A program made the translations under genes and the position numbers. From contig OZ059897.1 of assembly GCA_964057225.1 (NCBI GenBank), positions 15,624,001 through 15,688,000 on the forward strand: a DNA stretch of 64,000 nt. Reading direction: 5' to 3'. This DNA comes from Auanema rhodensis. Taxonomy: Eukaryota; Nematoda; Chromadorea; Rhabditida; Rhabditidae. Position 1 is the stretch's first letter. Every line of letters starts with the position of its first letter. The notes beneath the pieces are model-generated. The model was not told where the DNA came from. It did not search any database and was given only the letters and a program-made list of their open reading frames with translations. Below are positions 35,539-50,700 of this stretch, one piece after another.

Positions 35539-38500
35539 GTATACAAAAAAAAGTGAAAAGGCTTTCACTTGTTAAAATTCCTTACCATTCATTTTTCTTC
35601 TAAGCTCCTCCAATTTAGATAAATATTGTGAATCTCGTGATTGTTTATATTCTTCTATTGACCAATCCAAATTTGAACTCCAACACAACATCACATAATT
35701 ACAAAAACTTAAACCAGTCTGCAAACAAACTCATGTAAAAACTTGATTAGAGGGGAAAAAACCTATGAAAATGATTAATATTTTATGTTTAAAATATAAA
35801 TAACTATCAAGTATATTTAGAACTTTTGAAAGAAATTTGAGTTTTAAATTTTGTTGATTCGAACATATACATATTTGGAAAAAATTGTAGTTATTCTCTT
35901 TATAAATTCTGACGGAATGATAAATATGATCCATATTTAGCAGATGTTGAGCACATGTGAATCGAAGTGAAAACGTAGAGTAGTAAATGAGAAATCACAT
36001 TTAATTTGCATAATTGATGGGTTGAAAGCCGTCGTGATGAGGGGGAGAGAAGAAACATGAAGAATGATTTCGAACTGAATTTCTTCTTTTGCACTTAAAC
36101 TATTCTTTTTCTTCTTTCTTTCATTCCATTTATAATATTTCTTCATTATATTCCCCACCCGGTGTGAATTTAATGAGCTTAAGGAAGGAGACCACCCCTT
36201 ATTTCTTGCAAATATTGAAACAATTCTTTAATATGTTGCAAACCAAAAAAATATTTTGCATAGGTTGATAGAGGGAGTAAGTAAATGAATTTGCACTCAA
36301 ATTTAGAAATAAATAAAAGGTTTTCAATAATCTTACCTTAACGTGGGCATACATGACTACGAAAAAGCTGATAAAGAATATAACAGCCGATACAAGTGTT
36401 ATAGTACTGTATAAATTTTCCAAATGTATCTATAAAATATGAAAATTTAGATAATTTAGATAAGATGAATCTTACATTTGGTAGAAAACTATGATCACGT
36501 GATCTTTCAAAAATCTGCTTTGATCCAGGTCTATCCTCATAAGTTACAGAAAAATCAGGAGAATTAATAGAAGCAGCAGCAGCAGCAACTACAGCAGCAG
36601 ATGAAGCTGTTGTTGTAGTTGAGTTAACCCTACAAGTTATATGTAAATTTATTTTAATTAAAATAAAATCTTACATATAAGCAGATTCCACATATTTCTT
36701 ATCCAATTGAAAACATATAATTGTAGATAAAGCAGAAATGAGCATAAGGAAAACGGCTATTATGAAGATTGTATAATAGCGTATATCACTTTCAGAACAT
36801 TCCGGAAATTTGATTTCTCGATACTATAAAAAACTTATTTTATATATAAAGTTTATGAAACATTTTATTTTCAATAATATTTCAAAAGAAATTCGTAATT
36901 TTTAATGAATTTTTCATGTTATGATCTATTATGACGACATGTTTGTCTTATTTCTTATTTCACATTACAATTATTATATAAATAATTCCAAAATGAAAGT
37001 TTTTTTGTTTAAAATTAAAAAATTACCTTTAAAATTCTTCGTCTTCTATATTTATACAAACATAATTCACAAATTGCTGGTCGGTGAAGCTTTCTTGAAG
37101 AAATATCTAACCAATGCTGAAATATTTGATATTTGAATTTAGAAATTCGAATTTCAATTAAGAAAGAAAAGAGTTAAAATTAGAAAAAAATAATGAAAGA
37201 AGAGAAAAAACAAACCATTAAGCATGACACATGAACATATTGAAGTGTACCAGAACATCTACAAGGGGAAATGAGTGGATCTGTAATATCTATTATTGCC
37301 TTGTTTATATATTTGTTATTCAGTATGAAAGATAGAAGAAAAATGATTTTGTTTCTTAAAACTATACCTGATGGATCAGATGGCCAGCAGCAATGACATA
37401 TACGGCACAAAATTTCATTAGAAGATAAATCAGAAGCAGCTAGAGAATACAGCGATGGAACGGATGGTGAAGCCATTTCCTAAGAAAGAAAATAGTCGGA
37501 TCAAATTTTCGAAATAATAAAAAATAATGGAAATAAGGTTTGCTAAGTCTTCTGAGCAATATGCTCGGCTAATTCTTTTGGAAAAGGGTGAGAGAATTTG
37601 TGAATGAATGAATGACAAGTGTGACGAAAACGGAAGACAATCCTTTTGGATAAGGATGAAGCAACTTCTTAGAATTAAGAAATAAAGCATTTCTAACGAT
37701 TAAAGTGAGCATTTGTGTTACTAGGAAACGCAATAAAACACAATTTGTAATTTTTCAAAAGCGTTCAGGCATGGTGAAATAGAAAGAAAAAGATTGGCAT
37801 GTTGTAAAGAGCAGCTTCTTTTATTGAAAAACATGCTCAGATTTGTCTCTTTAAGTATCAGATGTTTTTTAAGATAAAAAGCTATTTATGAATTAGTGAT
37901 CATTTGGTACTTGAGTACTATGATGCACCATTTCAAATGAAGTTTTTCCCCTCATGTTTTTATGAAACAAAAAAAACAGGATCTAACTGGTTTGATCGAA
38001 CTATGTAGTACAATATTTGATGAGACGACTATTTATAGATTTATTTTTTTTAAATCTTAACATGAAAAAAATGAGAATATGATGAACTATATTGAACAAA
38101 GATGATAAAAAGAGCAATGAGTAGAATGAACATTATAGGCCAATAGTAAAAGGAAATGGACATTAGTTGAATCGGAAATACTGATTTATCGAAAATATGA
38201 TCAACTCAATTTTTTTTTGTTCATCATAAAGAAAAATAACAAAAGAGAAATGGATGAAACATTCTTTTCTTTTATTTTTTCAAAAAAAAACTACTGGATG
38301 ACAGACGTTGAGAATATAAGAAAAAGCAGGAGAATAATTATGTAAAAACAAGAAAATGCAGTATTATCTATCTTGCTGACTGCTGGTTGACTGAATGATT
38401 TCCTTTCTGAGAAAAAAAAAGGAAACACTTTCTAAATGTTTTTGACCAGCTGGTGCAAGAAAAACTTTCAAAAAGGTAACAAGAGAGAAAAAGAGAAAAA

Positions 38501-40829
38501 TAGAGAGAGAGAAAGAGAGAAAGAGAATGAAAGACGATATAGTATTTAACCATAACTGTAAATAGAAGAGAATTATAGATAGATAAGAGTTTCCTACAAT
38601 TACAAAGGTAAAATATCACATTATGTATCATTGAATTTGTCAAAAGTCAACACCTGTTCCTCAAAATCTGAGGACATCGTGTAGATTATGCCAAGGACGA
38701 CAACAATCACAACGACGACAACGATGGCCATCGTTGTGTTGTGTGGACGATGTCATCAAATTCTTAAGAACAGTGTATTGAAAATGTAAAAGATTGAAAG
38801 AGAATAGAAATCATAGATATCAAAATATTATAATATTCAAATGTACTTTTTTTTATTTTTTGAAATTAACAGAATATATACTAAAACTTTTTTTTTCTAA
38901 TTTTCAATATTATGTGTGTGTATGAGATGTGCATATACGTACATATATTGAGGAATAACAGAAAATCTCAACATTTTCCAGGAAAAAAAGCGGAAAAAAT
39001 ATGAGTACATGTGTGAAATTGAAATATTGGAAGAAAAACGCAGAAAATTTAGTGAATTGTGGAAATATTCTCATGAATACACTTGGTCTGTGATATGCAC
39101 AGAAATATTTTCTGATATAGTTAATGGTAATGTTGATAGTTAATTGAAATAGTAAAATGTACCTGTTGAGCTTTTGGACAAGTCAGATCCGATGTGGATG
39201 AGCAATGTCGACAGAGAATTCCAAGCTGCGATGGTGAAGCATCTCGTGCATATTCCATATTCAGTGATATATCTGAAAAAAAAGATAAGTAATACAATAA
39301 AAACTATTTTGTATATATATATGTATATATATATATAGAAATCATGATTGTAATTTAAGTTTATAAAGAAAATTGGAAGAAAACCAAGTGAAAATCTCAA
39401 AAAATAGTAAAACTCTTCTTCTAAACAACATAATTATTTGATTGAAGCGATAAAACTGAATTCTGAGCCTGAATACAATGAAATGAAAGAGGGAGGAGAC
39501 ACGAGAAAGATACCAAAATGTCGGTGTTCATTCATATTTCCTCTCTTTCTTTCTTTTCTATCTCTCTATTCCCTCCCTCCATCTTTTTCTTTTTAAGAAA
39601 GACCGCCAAGCTTGAGAGAGAGCCTTAGAAGCTGAGAGGAGGGCAATGTGGAAAAGGACGATAGACAATGCAAAGGACAACAAATTCTTCGAAGATGGAA
39701 AAGTGAATGAGCACATGATGAACTAAAAACGAAAAGAAGAAGCTGAAAGTGGAAACGAAAGGAGCGGGAAAGCTCGACCATAAGAAGGGCGTATGAACCT
39801 TATATGACCAGTTTACTTTGTTTTTGCCCTTTCAAGATTACTAGGAAGAAGAAAAAAAAAGTTATCAAAGGAGATGCGATTCAGCAAATGAATTACATGA
39901 AAGAGTGGTATGATGCAAAGCATAATAACAGCTTTGAAGAACATTTTCACGAACTCGAACTGATATTGATTTGTAAATCAGGATAATCATACATGCATTG
40001 CCTGGAGGAGCAAATTATAATTTAAGGCGGACGATTTGGATTACAAGAAAACATGTGATAGAAATAATATATATATGTATATATATTATATATTATATGA
40101 AGTAAAGGGGTAAACAAGGATGTGAACTTTAATCCTTTTCTTCACAAGAGATTTACTTGCTTCCGCAACTACCACTAGGCTCACTGTGAGCCTGTCTTAG
40201 TACCTAAGTACTTATCAGAGATAAAGAAAGAGAGGAAGAAAGAGAGAGAGAGAGATAGAGAGAGAGAGATAGAGAGAGAGAAAACAAAGTAAAATTGAAA
40301 TACAAAAATTAACTATTTTAGTTCTTATATATACTTATCGATAGTTTTTACAGATTATAACTATAACAAAGTTTTATTCGGGAGGAAGTTTCATAACGAA
40401 TGTAAAGGACACTCTACATATATGTTTAGATTACGCTTTCCTGCACTCATGACATCGAGGGCAACCTCATCACAAACAACACGTGAAACGTAGATTAGCA
40501 TAACGTGCGTGAAAATTGAAAAATTTTTTATTTTCTCTTATATGCAGTCAAAGATCGGTTCCTTTTTAATTTTTTTTTGCTTGTATATAGAAAGGAAATG
40601 GAGATTTTACTTAATATTAGCTACATATGTATATACTAAATACATACATACATATCACTTGATATGAATAAGATAATTTGTCTTTATGAACAAAAAATGG
40701 ACACACAACCTCATTAGGCTTATGGACGGAAGAAAATAATACATGATTAATGATTTTCACTAGTATTACATATATATTCGCTTTTATTTCCGAAGCATCA
40801 AATTAGGAAAGAAATAGCTAATGATATAT

Positions 40830-40884
<55 letters not shown>

Positions 40885-43800
40885 TCTCTTTTAATCCACA
40901 AATGGTAAAGACAAAACATCAAAATTCTTTAACGTATTCAAGAGAGATTCGTTCTGAGATTCAGTAAATTATTATCATCTTTATGTTCAAATAAATACTT
41001 CCTGAATTCATTGACAAATCATCTTTGATTACACTTATCAGCTTACATTACTTCAATTAATTATTTTAGAATTAATCAAGAACAGTACAATTAGCCGTAG
41101 AGTGCAAAAATGCTATGAAAGTAAATAGAAATTGATGAGAAATGAAAAAGGGGAATAAGATAAAACATAATAAGTAAAGAAAAAAGAATTAGTATTACTT
41201 ACTATTTGATATTAAAAGCTTAATGTCATCAATAAAACAAAAAAAAGGTTATGTAAGTATAGTTTATAATTAAATTATTTTGATTATTTTATAATCTCTA
41301 TAACTATATGTACAGATTTATACTTTTTATAATTTTTCTTTCCTTCTTTATTTTTTTTGGTTAAAATTATTACAAAAATATCAATTTTAATAGTTAAAGA
41401 AGAAGAAGTAAATTAATTTATATAACAATAAGAAAAATGTATTTCATAATGAGCAGATGGGGGTAAATAAAAAATTCAAAACTACATTGTCAAGAGAAAA
41501 GGAGAGGTGACGTCAATAGAACTTGTTAAAGCTTTTAGCCGTCATGTTCGTATTAAAGTTTCAGTAAAACTGAAGCTTAATTCTCCGAATATGAAAGCTT
41601 GAATGAAGCTGATTCATCATTGATGTGACAAGAGTAAATCAGAAAGGGAAGAGGTAGTTCTGACGTGAACATGTATATGAACTATTCAGCTTGAACACAA
41701 AAAAATTTATTTGATAGCTAAAAGTTCGTATTGATTCTATTCAGGTAGTTCTTGAGTGAGAGAGATTTGATTATCGTAATTTGTTTATCGGATTTTGACT
41801 AAATTTCAGATGTCCTTGTCAGTTTTGAACATGCACATTAGGTACTTGATTTCATTGTCTCACAATAAAGTTGAACTTTTGCTTAGAAATCAAACAGATT
41901 GGTTATTAAACTTTTAAACAAGAATGAACAAAAATATAATTTGTTTTGAAAAAAGATAATTCAATGAAAATCACATCATGAAACAGAAAATATTTTTAAA
42001 TATAAATAGAAAAAGTTAATATACTAATAGAAAAAGCCATGCAATGATTTTAAGTAAGGAAGAGATGAAGAGGAAAGTGCGAATGAATTGAGGAAATCAA
42101 CAAAAAAAGATTCATCACATTCATAAATCACTGTTCTTCTTTCCTTATAATATCTTATTCTATTATACTTAGAATTATATGAGTTCAAGACATTCAAAAG
42201 TACGGGGAAAATGAAGAAAGGAATGGAGGGTGGGGGGAGAACCTAGTGAATGTATAAGCCATGTCAGAACTAGGCTATGATCACGTGAAGTTATCAAATG
42301 ACGATTTGAACGGAAGGTAGACAAGATGAAGGATGAAGCAGAATGGGCAGAGATATTGACGAGAAGAAACTGAAGAGAGACAGCAAGAAAAAAAGAGTGA
42401 GCGAGGAAAGAAGAAGAAGAAGAATAAAGGGAAGATGGAGAGAAATAGAGAAAAAAAGAAAGAGCCATATATGAATTTCAACGCTTGAGCATTAGCACGA
42501 TTTCGATTCGAATGTTTTGTACTTTGTTAATAAATGATGAAGGACGGTTGCACTGCTGTTCAACTGATGCTCAACGAACACAAGCAATAGCATTTGAACG
42601 ACTTGGAAATGAAGTTGCAATAAAGATGTCACACATTGAACATAAGAATGCAAGCAGGTCAATAAGAAAAAATGTTTCAACAAATTCACTTTGAAGACTT
42701 TTTGAGCGGAAAATAATAGAAAATCTGCCTTCCTTTGTTGGGTATTGTTTCAAAACTATGAGAATATGAACAAGGTGATCTTCCTAGAAAGAACAGCACT
42801 TTTCAGAAGAAAGCTAGCAAAGCAAGATGTGTTACAATCACTCTCTACTCTATGTTTCAGAGACACGGAACAATGGCACGACCAACACAAGAGATTGAAA
42901 GAGCATATGTGTATGTGTATGTGTGTTAAGATGATTCTAGCAGTAAAGATCAAGTAGATTGTACTTCCTAGTCTGTATGCCGGAAAAAATTCTTTTTTTC
43001 TTCAAAGTTTAAAAAAATTATTTTTGCAATATCGTTTTAACCGTCGTACTTCCTATTCCTGTCTTGTTTGAGTGTATGTACTTTCATCACATGTGTGCAA
43101 CCACCTTACATTCTTTTAAATTTATTTTTTTTTGCAAAAAAACTAAATTGGGAATGAAGAAAATCATCAGTTTTCTAGTCACGTACTCTTTGATGAAATA
43201 ATGAAACAGTATAAATGCGATCAAGGAATAAAGATGATAATAACCTCTTTTGAAATATAATTTAGAAAAAACTTTATACTTGGAGAGAGAGAGAGAGAGA
43301 GAGAGAACTAGAGAGAGAGAAATATATATATAAAGAATTGAATTAAAGATAAGAATGAAGTTTCAGATATCTTAAAGTAAGTCTATGAACTCCAACTTCA
43401 CAACTAAATTATGAATATCGCGGATAGTGACGATGTAAACGGAGGGTGAACGAAGGGTTATGGTGAATTACTGAGTGGGTTCAATGTGAGCAAATTCGAC
43501 AATAAGTGGAAGATAATGAGACAAAACAGAAGAAAGGTTACTTGAAAGAAATGAAAGAGAAAGAAAAGAATGAAAATAATTCATGCAAACTGTGAATTTC
43601 TTGAGAAGAGGAAGTCGAAAAGCTGCAAAAATCAGAAAAGAATGGTTAATTCATAGAAGGAAACAAATAAAATTAATCATATATCATCAAAGAATTTTGA
43701 AATAAAAGTAAAACTTGTTTACTTGAAACGAATTTACAACTTGTTCTTCATCAGCAACTATAAGAGAAAGAGGATCCATTACGTAGTTCATAACAAACAC

Positions 43801-44726
43801 GAGAAGAAATAATGTTATCAAATACTCTTAGAGAAGGAAGTAGTAGATATCTCTTTCCCCCCCCCTCTCTCTCTCTCTCTACCTCTCTCTTTCTATTTCT
43901 CTCACCTTTATTTTAAATGATTATTGTTCCTCATAACAACATAACTAAATGTTAAGTCAGAATAGTTTCTAAGAAAATGAAAGATAAGAAGACATTTTTA
44001 ATTCATCGTTTATTAAAGAGTAATCAACAATGGATAACATGAATTGTTCAATTTTCTTTAAGTTTATACCCTCATAACCTTCTTCTCTACACGCTCCCCC
44101 CTTCCTCTCCCTCATCTGCCTTTTATTCATTTTTGTTCTAGAAAAAAAATAAGAAAATGATTACTTAAGCTTCAGAAAGACGGATAGAAAAGAAAGTGAA
44201 AAAGAAAGGGTAAAGAGATATTGAGAACATAAAAGAAATGAAAACTGAGAGTAGAGGATAAAGTATAAGGACAACAGTTTAGGACAAAAATATAATGATA
44301 TGTATGTATGAATGATAGAATTTAAAATATTTTAGACGTCAAAATAATATTTTTTTTAACCAAAATAGTATATAAACAAGTGAATCAACAAGAAAAAAAG
44401 AAAGAACAAACGTTCGTATGTTCAAATTTCTTTGATCTATCCTTGCTTCGCTTATTTGCCTTTCTTTTTCTCAAACAATCAAGTAGAAACGGTATAAATA
44501 TTATATAATATTATGAATAAACTTATAATAAATAGTTAATAATAACTATATAATTATTGATATATTATAATATTAAATAAATAATATAATCAGATAAAGA
44601 AAAATTGATTACTTTTTTTTTGCAAAAATATAAAATATAATAAAGATTGAGAAAACTGCATCACAATGGGCTAAAAGGAGAAATGAGAAAGTTAAGTTTG
44701 AAGATTAATGTAGAAAATAATATGTG

Positions 44727-44791
<65 letters not shown>

Positions 44792-47700
44792 AGGTAAAAA
44801 AGAGAGGATTAGACAGTCAGATTTTGGCTTTTGCTGACCATGAGTGCAAAGCCGTTGAAACTTCCCCCAGAATTCTGGATTCAGATGAACTAACCATCGA
44901 TTAGAAAGATAACTAGCTCCTAATCTGAATCTTTCTTTCCTCAATAAATCTTTTTCTTTACATATAATTTGTTTTATAAAATATATTTCATTGTCTGTGT
45001 TAAATAAAATTAAATCTGTCTTTCTATATATCGATGAAACACAGTTCAAGTTATGAACTTATAAAGTTCTAACATAACATATACATTAAATGAATTATGT
45101 TCGAATAGTATTATAGTGATAAAAATAAAAATTATAATAGAATATTGAAAAAAATTGATTTTTTTGTTGAAAAAAACATGAAAATGAAGAAGAGAGAATT
45201 TAAAGCAGATGAGCATGCGACATCAACAGGGCAATGTGACATGTAATGTTACATGTAGAGCATGAAGGACATGAGAAAATGAAATTTTATATTTATAGAT
45301 TAGTATAAGTAATTATTTTAAAATAAGAAAAATCAAGTTTTTAACTAATTTTATAAATATTTGTATAATATATATTTATAAGAAAACATACCACGTTTAT
45401 CGAGTGACATACTGGAACGCGAAATCAGACGAGAGTGACTTCGTTTCGACGATGAATTTGAACAGACGACTACTGAAAATTATAAAAATTAGCTTTTAAT
45501 TTCAAAATAAAAGGTTAGATAAACGATTAATGAGAAAGGGGAATTTATAAGATGAAATTGGTTAAGAGTATTTGATGAAATCATCAGATATTCTACAATA
45601 CTATAATATCCAATTTGAAGTTGAAATAACATGGGTGTTTCGAGATACACCTAGTCTTACATGTCGATAACTCTTCCTGCTTAAAGATTAGTTTCAAGAG
45701 TCATCGACAAAACAATGAGGAAGGCCACTAACACTTACGCCATGAGCATAAGCAATAACGGACAGCACTGTCATAGACGTCGTCGTTCGATGTGCATGAC
45801 ATCAACGACTAGCATTGTTATCGCAGTATATTCTAGATGACATGATGTTTACTGTACTCTTGTTCTTTCTTTCGTCTGTTTCATATTGCACTGACGACGA
45901 TCCAGCATAGTCACAGCATCCACAGGACTATGTTACAAGACATCTGACGGCTTCCTTACTTTTCATAAACTATACCAATATACTTTCAAATCACTTCACT
46001 TCAATATGTTACTCTATTTTCCACCTTATCTCTCTCTCTCTCTCTCTCCCTCGCTCCCTCTCTCTCTCTCTTTCTATTTCTTCATCTCTCTCTCTTTCTC
46101 TCTACCTACTTTATCTTTGTGATTGCTTCTTCAATACTTAATTTCTCTTCATAACTTTAGTTAATACGCCACCATTCCCATCATTTACCTTGTTCTTAGT
46201 ACAGAAACTTTTAATTACATTACTGCTATGTTAGCCCATGCTTGGCTTTGCTATATGGCCTTCAAAATAAGAACAACATTTGTACTTTTTTTTAGAAGTA
46301 AAGAAGAACTAGGGAAATTTTTTTTCGTTGATTACTCTTGAGTATCGTGTGGCTCTAAGTAACAGAAGACCGGTTTTTTGTCCTTCTTATCGAGTCTTTC
46401 TCGCCTTTTCTTTTCTCTTTCTCTTTTTCTTTCATCTTCTCTATCTGTCCTATACATGCACATCGTTAAAATCTCTCACAATCTTTACTTTTCATATTTC
46501 TACTCGATTCACGTACTTTTTACCTTTTTCAACCCGTGATATATACACACATTTATTTTTAAAGCATAAAAACGACCAAAAAAAATCATTAATTGCTAGA
46601 GAACAGCTGGAAATCATGCATAAACTTTCTTTTTTTCCCATAATTTCAAAAAAATTCAAAAAAAAAACTAAAAATAAAATATTTTTTAGATTTTAATTCT
46701 ATTTCCAGTAAGTAAAAAAAACGTTTTTACAGATAGCGCTCTATTAGAAGGAAAAAGAAAAAATGTGAAGCTGGAAATCTGACAACTTTGGTTGGAAATA
46801 TAAGATAGGATTTTGAGCCTTCTCTTCTCATCTCATCTTATAGTATTCATGATTATGGCTAATGAAATAAAGAATAAAAATTCAAAGCTAAGATTTAAAA
46901 ATCAGAAAGTATAGAAATGACATTAGCTTGGACGACAACGTTGGTAACGCGTCTGCTGCGAAGAAAAAGGTCGCAGAGGAAAATGTTTGTACTCTATGTT
47001 TTCCATGTCAAATATTTTTGGGATCCGAATAACGATGAAATAGGTTGATGATCGTCGTCAAATCGAGCTTTAGAATAGTGATGTCGAGCATCTCAATGTC
47101 AACCAGGACAAGTTCGACTATAGTCTACTGACTCGAGCTTGACGACTTGGCAAGATTATTGAGTTTGAATGAGAATAAACTGCGAAACTAAGATTAAAAG
47201 TTTGGAAAAAGTCAAAAAGAGCACAGATTAAGATCAAAAAACGTCATTATAGAATAGAAACTAGCACATACATATGCCGTCATGGGTGTTATCATCCTTC
47301 CGAAAACAGGAAAATGAAGGAAATCAGCTGACAAAGAATAAAAAAAAATCCAAAAAAGACTGTTAATTCAAATATGCTTTTTCAAGAGGAAATTTCAAAA
47401 TATTCTGATGGTTTCGGACTTAAGTCAATATCTATCAAAACTAAATGTTATGCAAATCAAAACGAAACGGCCAGATTCGTTCATGAAAGCTTTAAACTTG
47501 AGATTGAAGATACTAAAACCGTTTCCCCATTACTAAAAGTAATCAATTTTCCTCAACTCACAAGGTGTTGTTTAGTTAAAATAAAGTTGAATTGCACAGA
47601 TAGACTAGTTCATTTCTATCTCAATCTTGCAGTTTTTCGAAAAATTAATGATTTTAAAAAAGAAAAACATGTAGTGTCAGGTTGAATGGAATAAATTCTA

Positions 47701-50700
47701 AAAAAAGCTTGAAAACTGTGCCAAATGCTCGTTGTGAATGACAATAGCCAGAGAAAGAATGAGAAAGTCAAAATGCCAAATGATGTCTGTTTCATGTAAA
47801 GCAGTTATGAGGTAGAGTAAACCGCCGTCATGGCGTAACGCCTTCAACGGGCAGTACCGACCACTGAAAGCGGATGTTGTCTGATTCGAGAGAGGGGCAA
47901 ATGAGGATAGAGAGGGTTGTGAAGTGAACGTATTGTTTATCATTGTCCACTCTGCCCGTTACTCTCTTTCTCCACGTCTCTGTCAATTTTTTCCTCTCAA
48001 TTTTTCTTTTTTCTCCTTCCATTCTCTTTCTCCCTCTCTCTGCCTATGTCCCTCGTTTTTTCCTTAATCTATTACTCAATATGTTTTACTCTATGCCATC
48101 TCTGGCCCATTCGTGTGTCTCGTCTTCGTGTCCAACAGAAGCTGAACGAACAACAAAAACAAGTTTGCCATCTAATCGTTTGACGAATGTAAGAAAACAG
48201 AGAGTAGAAGATCAGCCAGATGTGGAGAGATAGAAAAGAGAATATGAAGAGTATTTGAGAGAGCCTTGATATGCAAGAAATTTTGGAACAGAAAAAGATT
48301 ATACAAGTCTCTTTGACTTAGTTAGTTATAGTAAAAAAATTTAATGACAAAGAATGATGAAAGCTAAAACTTGCTCCGTTGAGAATATAAGAGTGAAATT
48401 CGATGAGCAATATTATAGAAATTATCTTTGATAACTGTATTATCTTGGGAAATGTGCAATTCAAAAACAATTTTATGAGAAAAAAACAAAATTCTTTAAG
48501 AAAAATATGATAAGAATAAGGAAACATAAGAAAATGTTTTATCAAAAAATGGAATGCTAAGAGAAAAATGGAGGAAATTTGCTAAAACGATTCTAGTTAT
48601 GAATCCGACAACAGATTCGGAGAGAAGAAAGTAAACGTTCTGGGATTTGCCATTGTAATGAAAATAAAAAAAAGTTTATCTACGAGAGAAATATGAAGAT
48701 TTCAAACACGTGAAAGCATTACATAAGAGTTTTTTCACCTCATGATATTCGGGTTGTCTACTGATTGTTTGTGAATCAAGTCATTAATCGTTAGTTTCAA
48801 AGTTGTATTTGCTTATCAGCATATTTTGTAAGAAGAAAAAGTTTTTCTTGTTGTATGTCTTTGAAAGCTTAAATTCAGCTTTTCTGTTATACTTAATCAG
48901 CAAAAAAATAAGAAAAATAAGGAGGAAATGCAAAGAGGAAGAAGTGGAATTTGAACGGACACACGTCCTTTGAGTGCAAAAAAGGAAAAGATGGCCACAA
49001 AGGATATATACATATGCAGATTAAGTCAACATCAGTTGAATTCATTCAGTTTTTGATCATTATTTCTGCTAATTTTCGAGAAAATTGCCCTACGAGTGTG
49101 TGCATTTTACGTGTGCTTTATTCTCTTGAATATATAATAAAAAAATCTCAATATATCAATAGCATTGGATATTGGGGAAAAAAATGGAAAATAAAGTTGA
49201 TTTTCATCAATAAAAATGAAATAAAATAAATATTTCTGCCAGAAGACAAGGAGACTTCTAATGAGAATAGATTTTCCAGAAAGATACAGGATGTAAGATG
49301 AAATCCTATTAAAGAAATCAAAATCTTTATAAATAAGTAGAAATAATACATAAATTAAAATATTAAAAGAGGACAAAATGATGAAAAATTAAAAAAAAAA
49401 AGAAAAAAAGAAAATACCAGAAAAGATATTTATGAAGATGAGAGAAGATAATTGAAATCAAACAATTTTTTTTCATCGAAAAAGGTGTCGCAAAAACAAG
49501 AGAAGATAATATCAAAACACCTGTTATTGAGGCTTGCTTGAAATGAAAAATAGCATTGACTTAATATTAGATGACAATTCAATAGAGATTTATGTTCATT
49601 TTCAATAGAAAAAAAAGGAATTTTATTTGAGTTGTGCGTGGAAGGGAGCAATGAAAAGCTTCATCAGTTGGTGAATAAGAATGGGAATGGTCAGACGCTT
49701 AGCAAAGCAGCATACTGAACCTTTTGCTTCTAATTTGGAAGCAAAAGAAGAAGCAGGAAAAACAGAGAAAATGACTAGAAAGTATTATTTTGCTTATCTT
49801 TCTTTTTAAAAAAATAATTTTGAAAATACATGTAGAATGTGTTAGCTTTAGTTGATAAAACTCATGTAAAGGTTGAGAAAAATAAAAAAAAATTAAAGAG
49901 AATAAAAAATTAATCAAAGTAAAAAAAAAGTAAAAAAATAGAATGCGGGGAAAGTGGAGCAAATTGAAAACTAACCAACACATAAGGAGGGGGAGGTTGA
50001 AGAGCGAATATGAGCGGGAGTAAGCAGGCAATGAGGTGCCTCTTTCCATTTTAGAGCGGTCAAAGGGAACAACACAATGCATTTTGCGTAACAGACGTAA
50101 AGCAACAGAGGACCATCAGAAAAAGAAGAACATGCTAGGGACAGCTTGACAAGGATAAGCAGAACAGGCTGAGAGAGACACCGTTGCTAAGACGGCTGAT
50201 GCTGGCTTTCTAAGACACAAACTTAGGTCTTTTTCTTTTTCTCTCAGCATTTCTATAGTTCTTGGTCTTTACATTTTACTTACTATCATTCTTTTCATTT
50301 TTATAGAAAAGAGCTGCTTGGTTATGTCTTTGCACCCATCAAACGTTAAGCAATCCTGGGACTGCTTGAGAATGCAAGACATGTTAAGAATAGATCGAAA
50401 GAATAGATGGAAAATTCGTTGTGAATAATGCTTTCAACAACAGATCATCACTCATAAATTCAACAATATTCAATAGTGAAGACCGTAATACCAGTAACAT
50501 GTCTTACATCTTCACGCCATTCTCTGCAATCCATTAGATGATAACCTGTGTTTTCAACCTCATTTTCGATTTTTTTAACTTGAAGTGACGTTGTTCAAAG
50601 AGTTAGTTGGTGCTCCTTGTGTTCAAGTGGTTAAGTAAAGTTTTTCTCGTATGAATCATTCATTATCTAACTAATTAACCGAAGTGGGCTTCACAATCAT

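Larger units (their letters stand above)
39273..45391 (-). other. MARCH-type gene intron (6119 nt)
   Basis: AT-rich with GA tracts at 40221-40282, 43282-43306 and 44726-44789 and a CT tract at 40833-40880. It holds the candidate exon 43723-43791. No other recognisable feature. Confidence 0.55.

Noticed and set aside
44647-45049. Arg/Glu-repeat and Ser/Leu-repeat frames at a GA tract
   Set aside because: Pure dinucleotide-repeat translation on both strands.
49107-49376. Phe/Ile/Leu-rich small frames resembling membrane proteins
   Set aside because: Such frames occur throughout the AT-rich introns on the strand where A-rich runs translate as Phe; no family motif.
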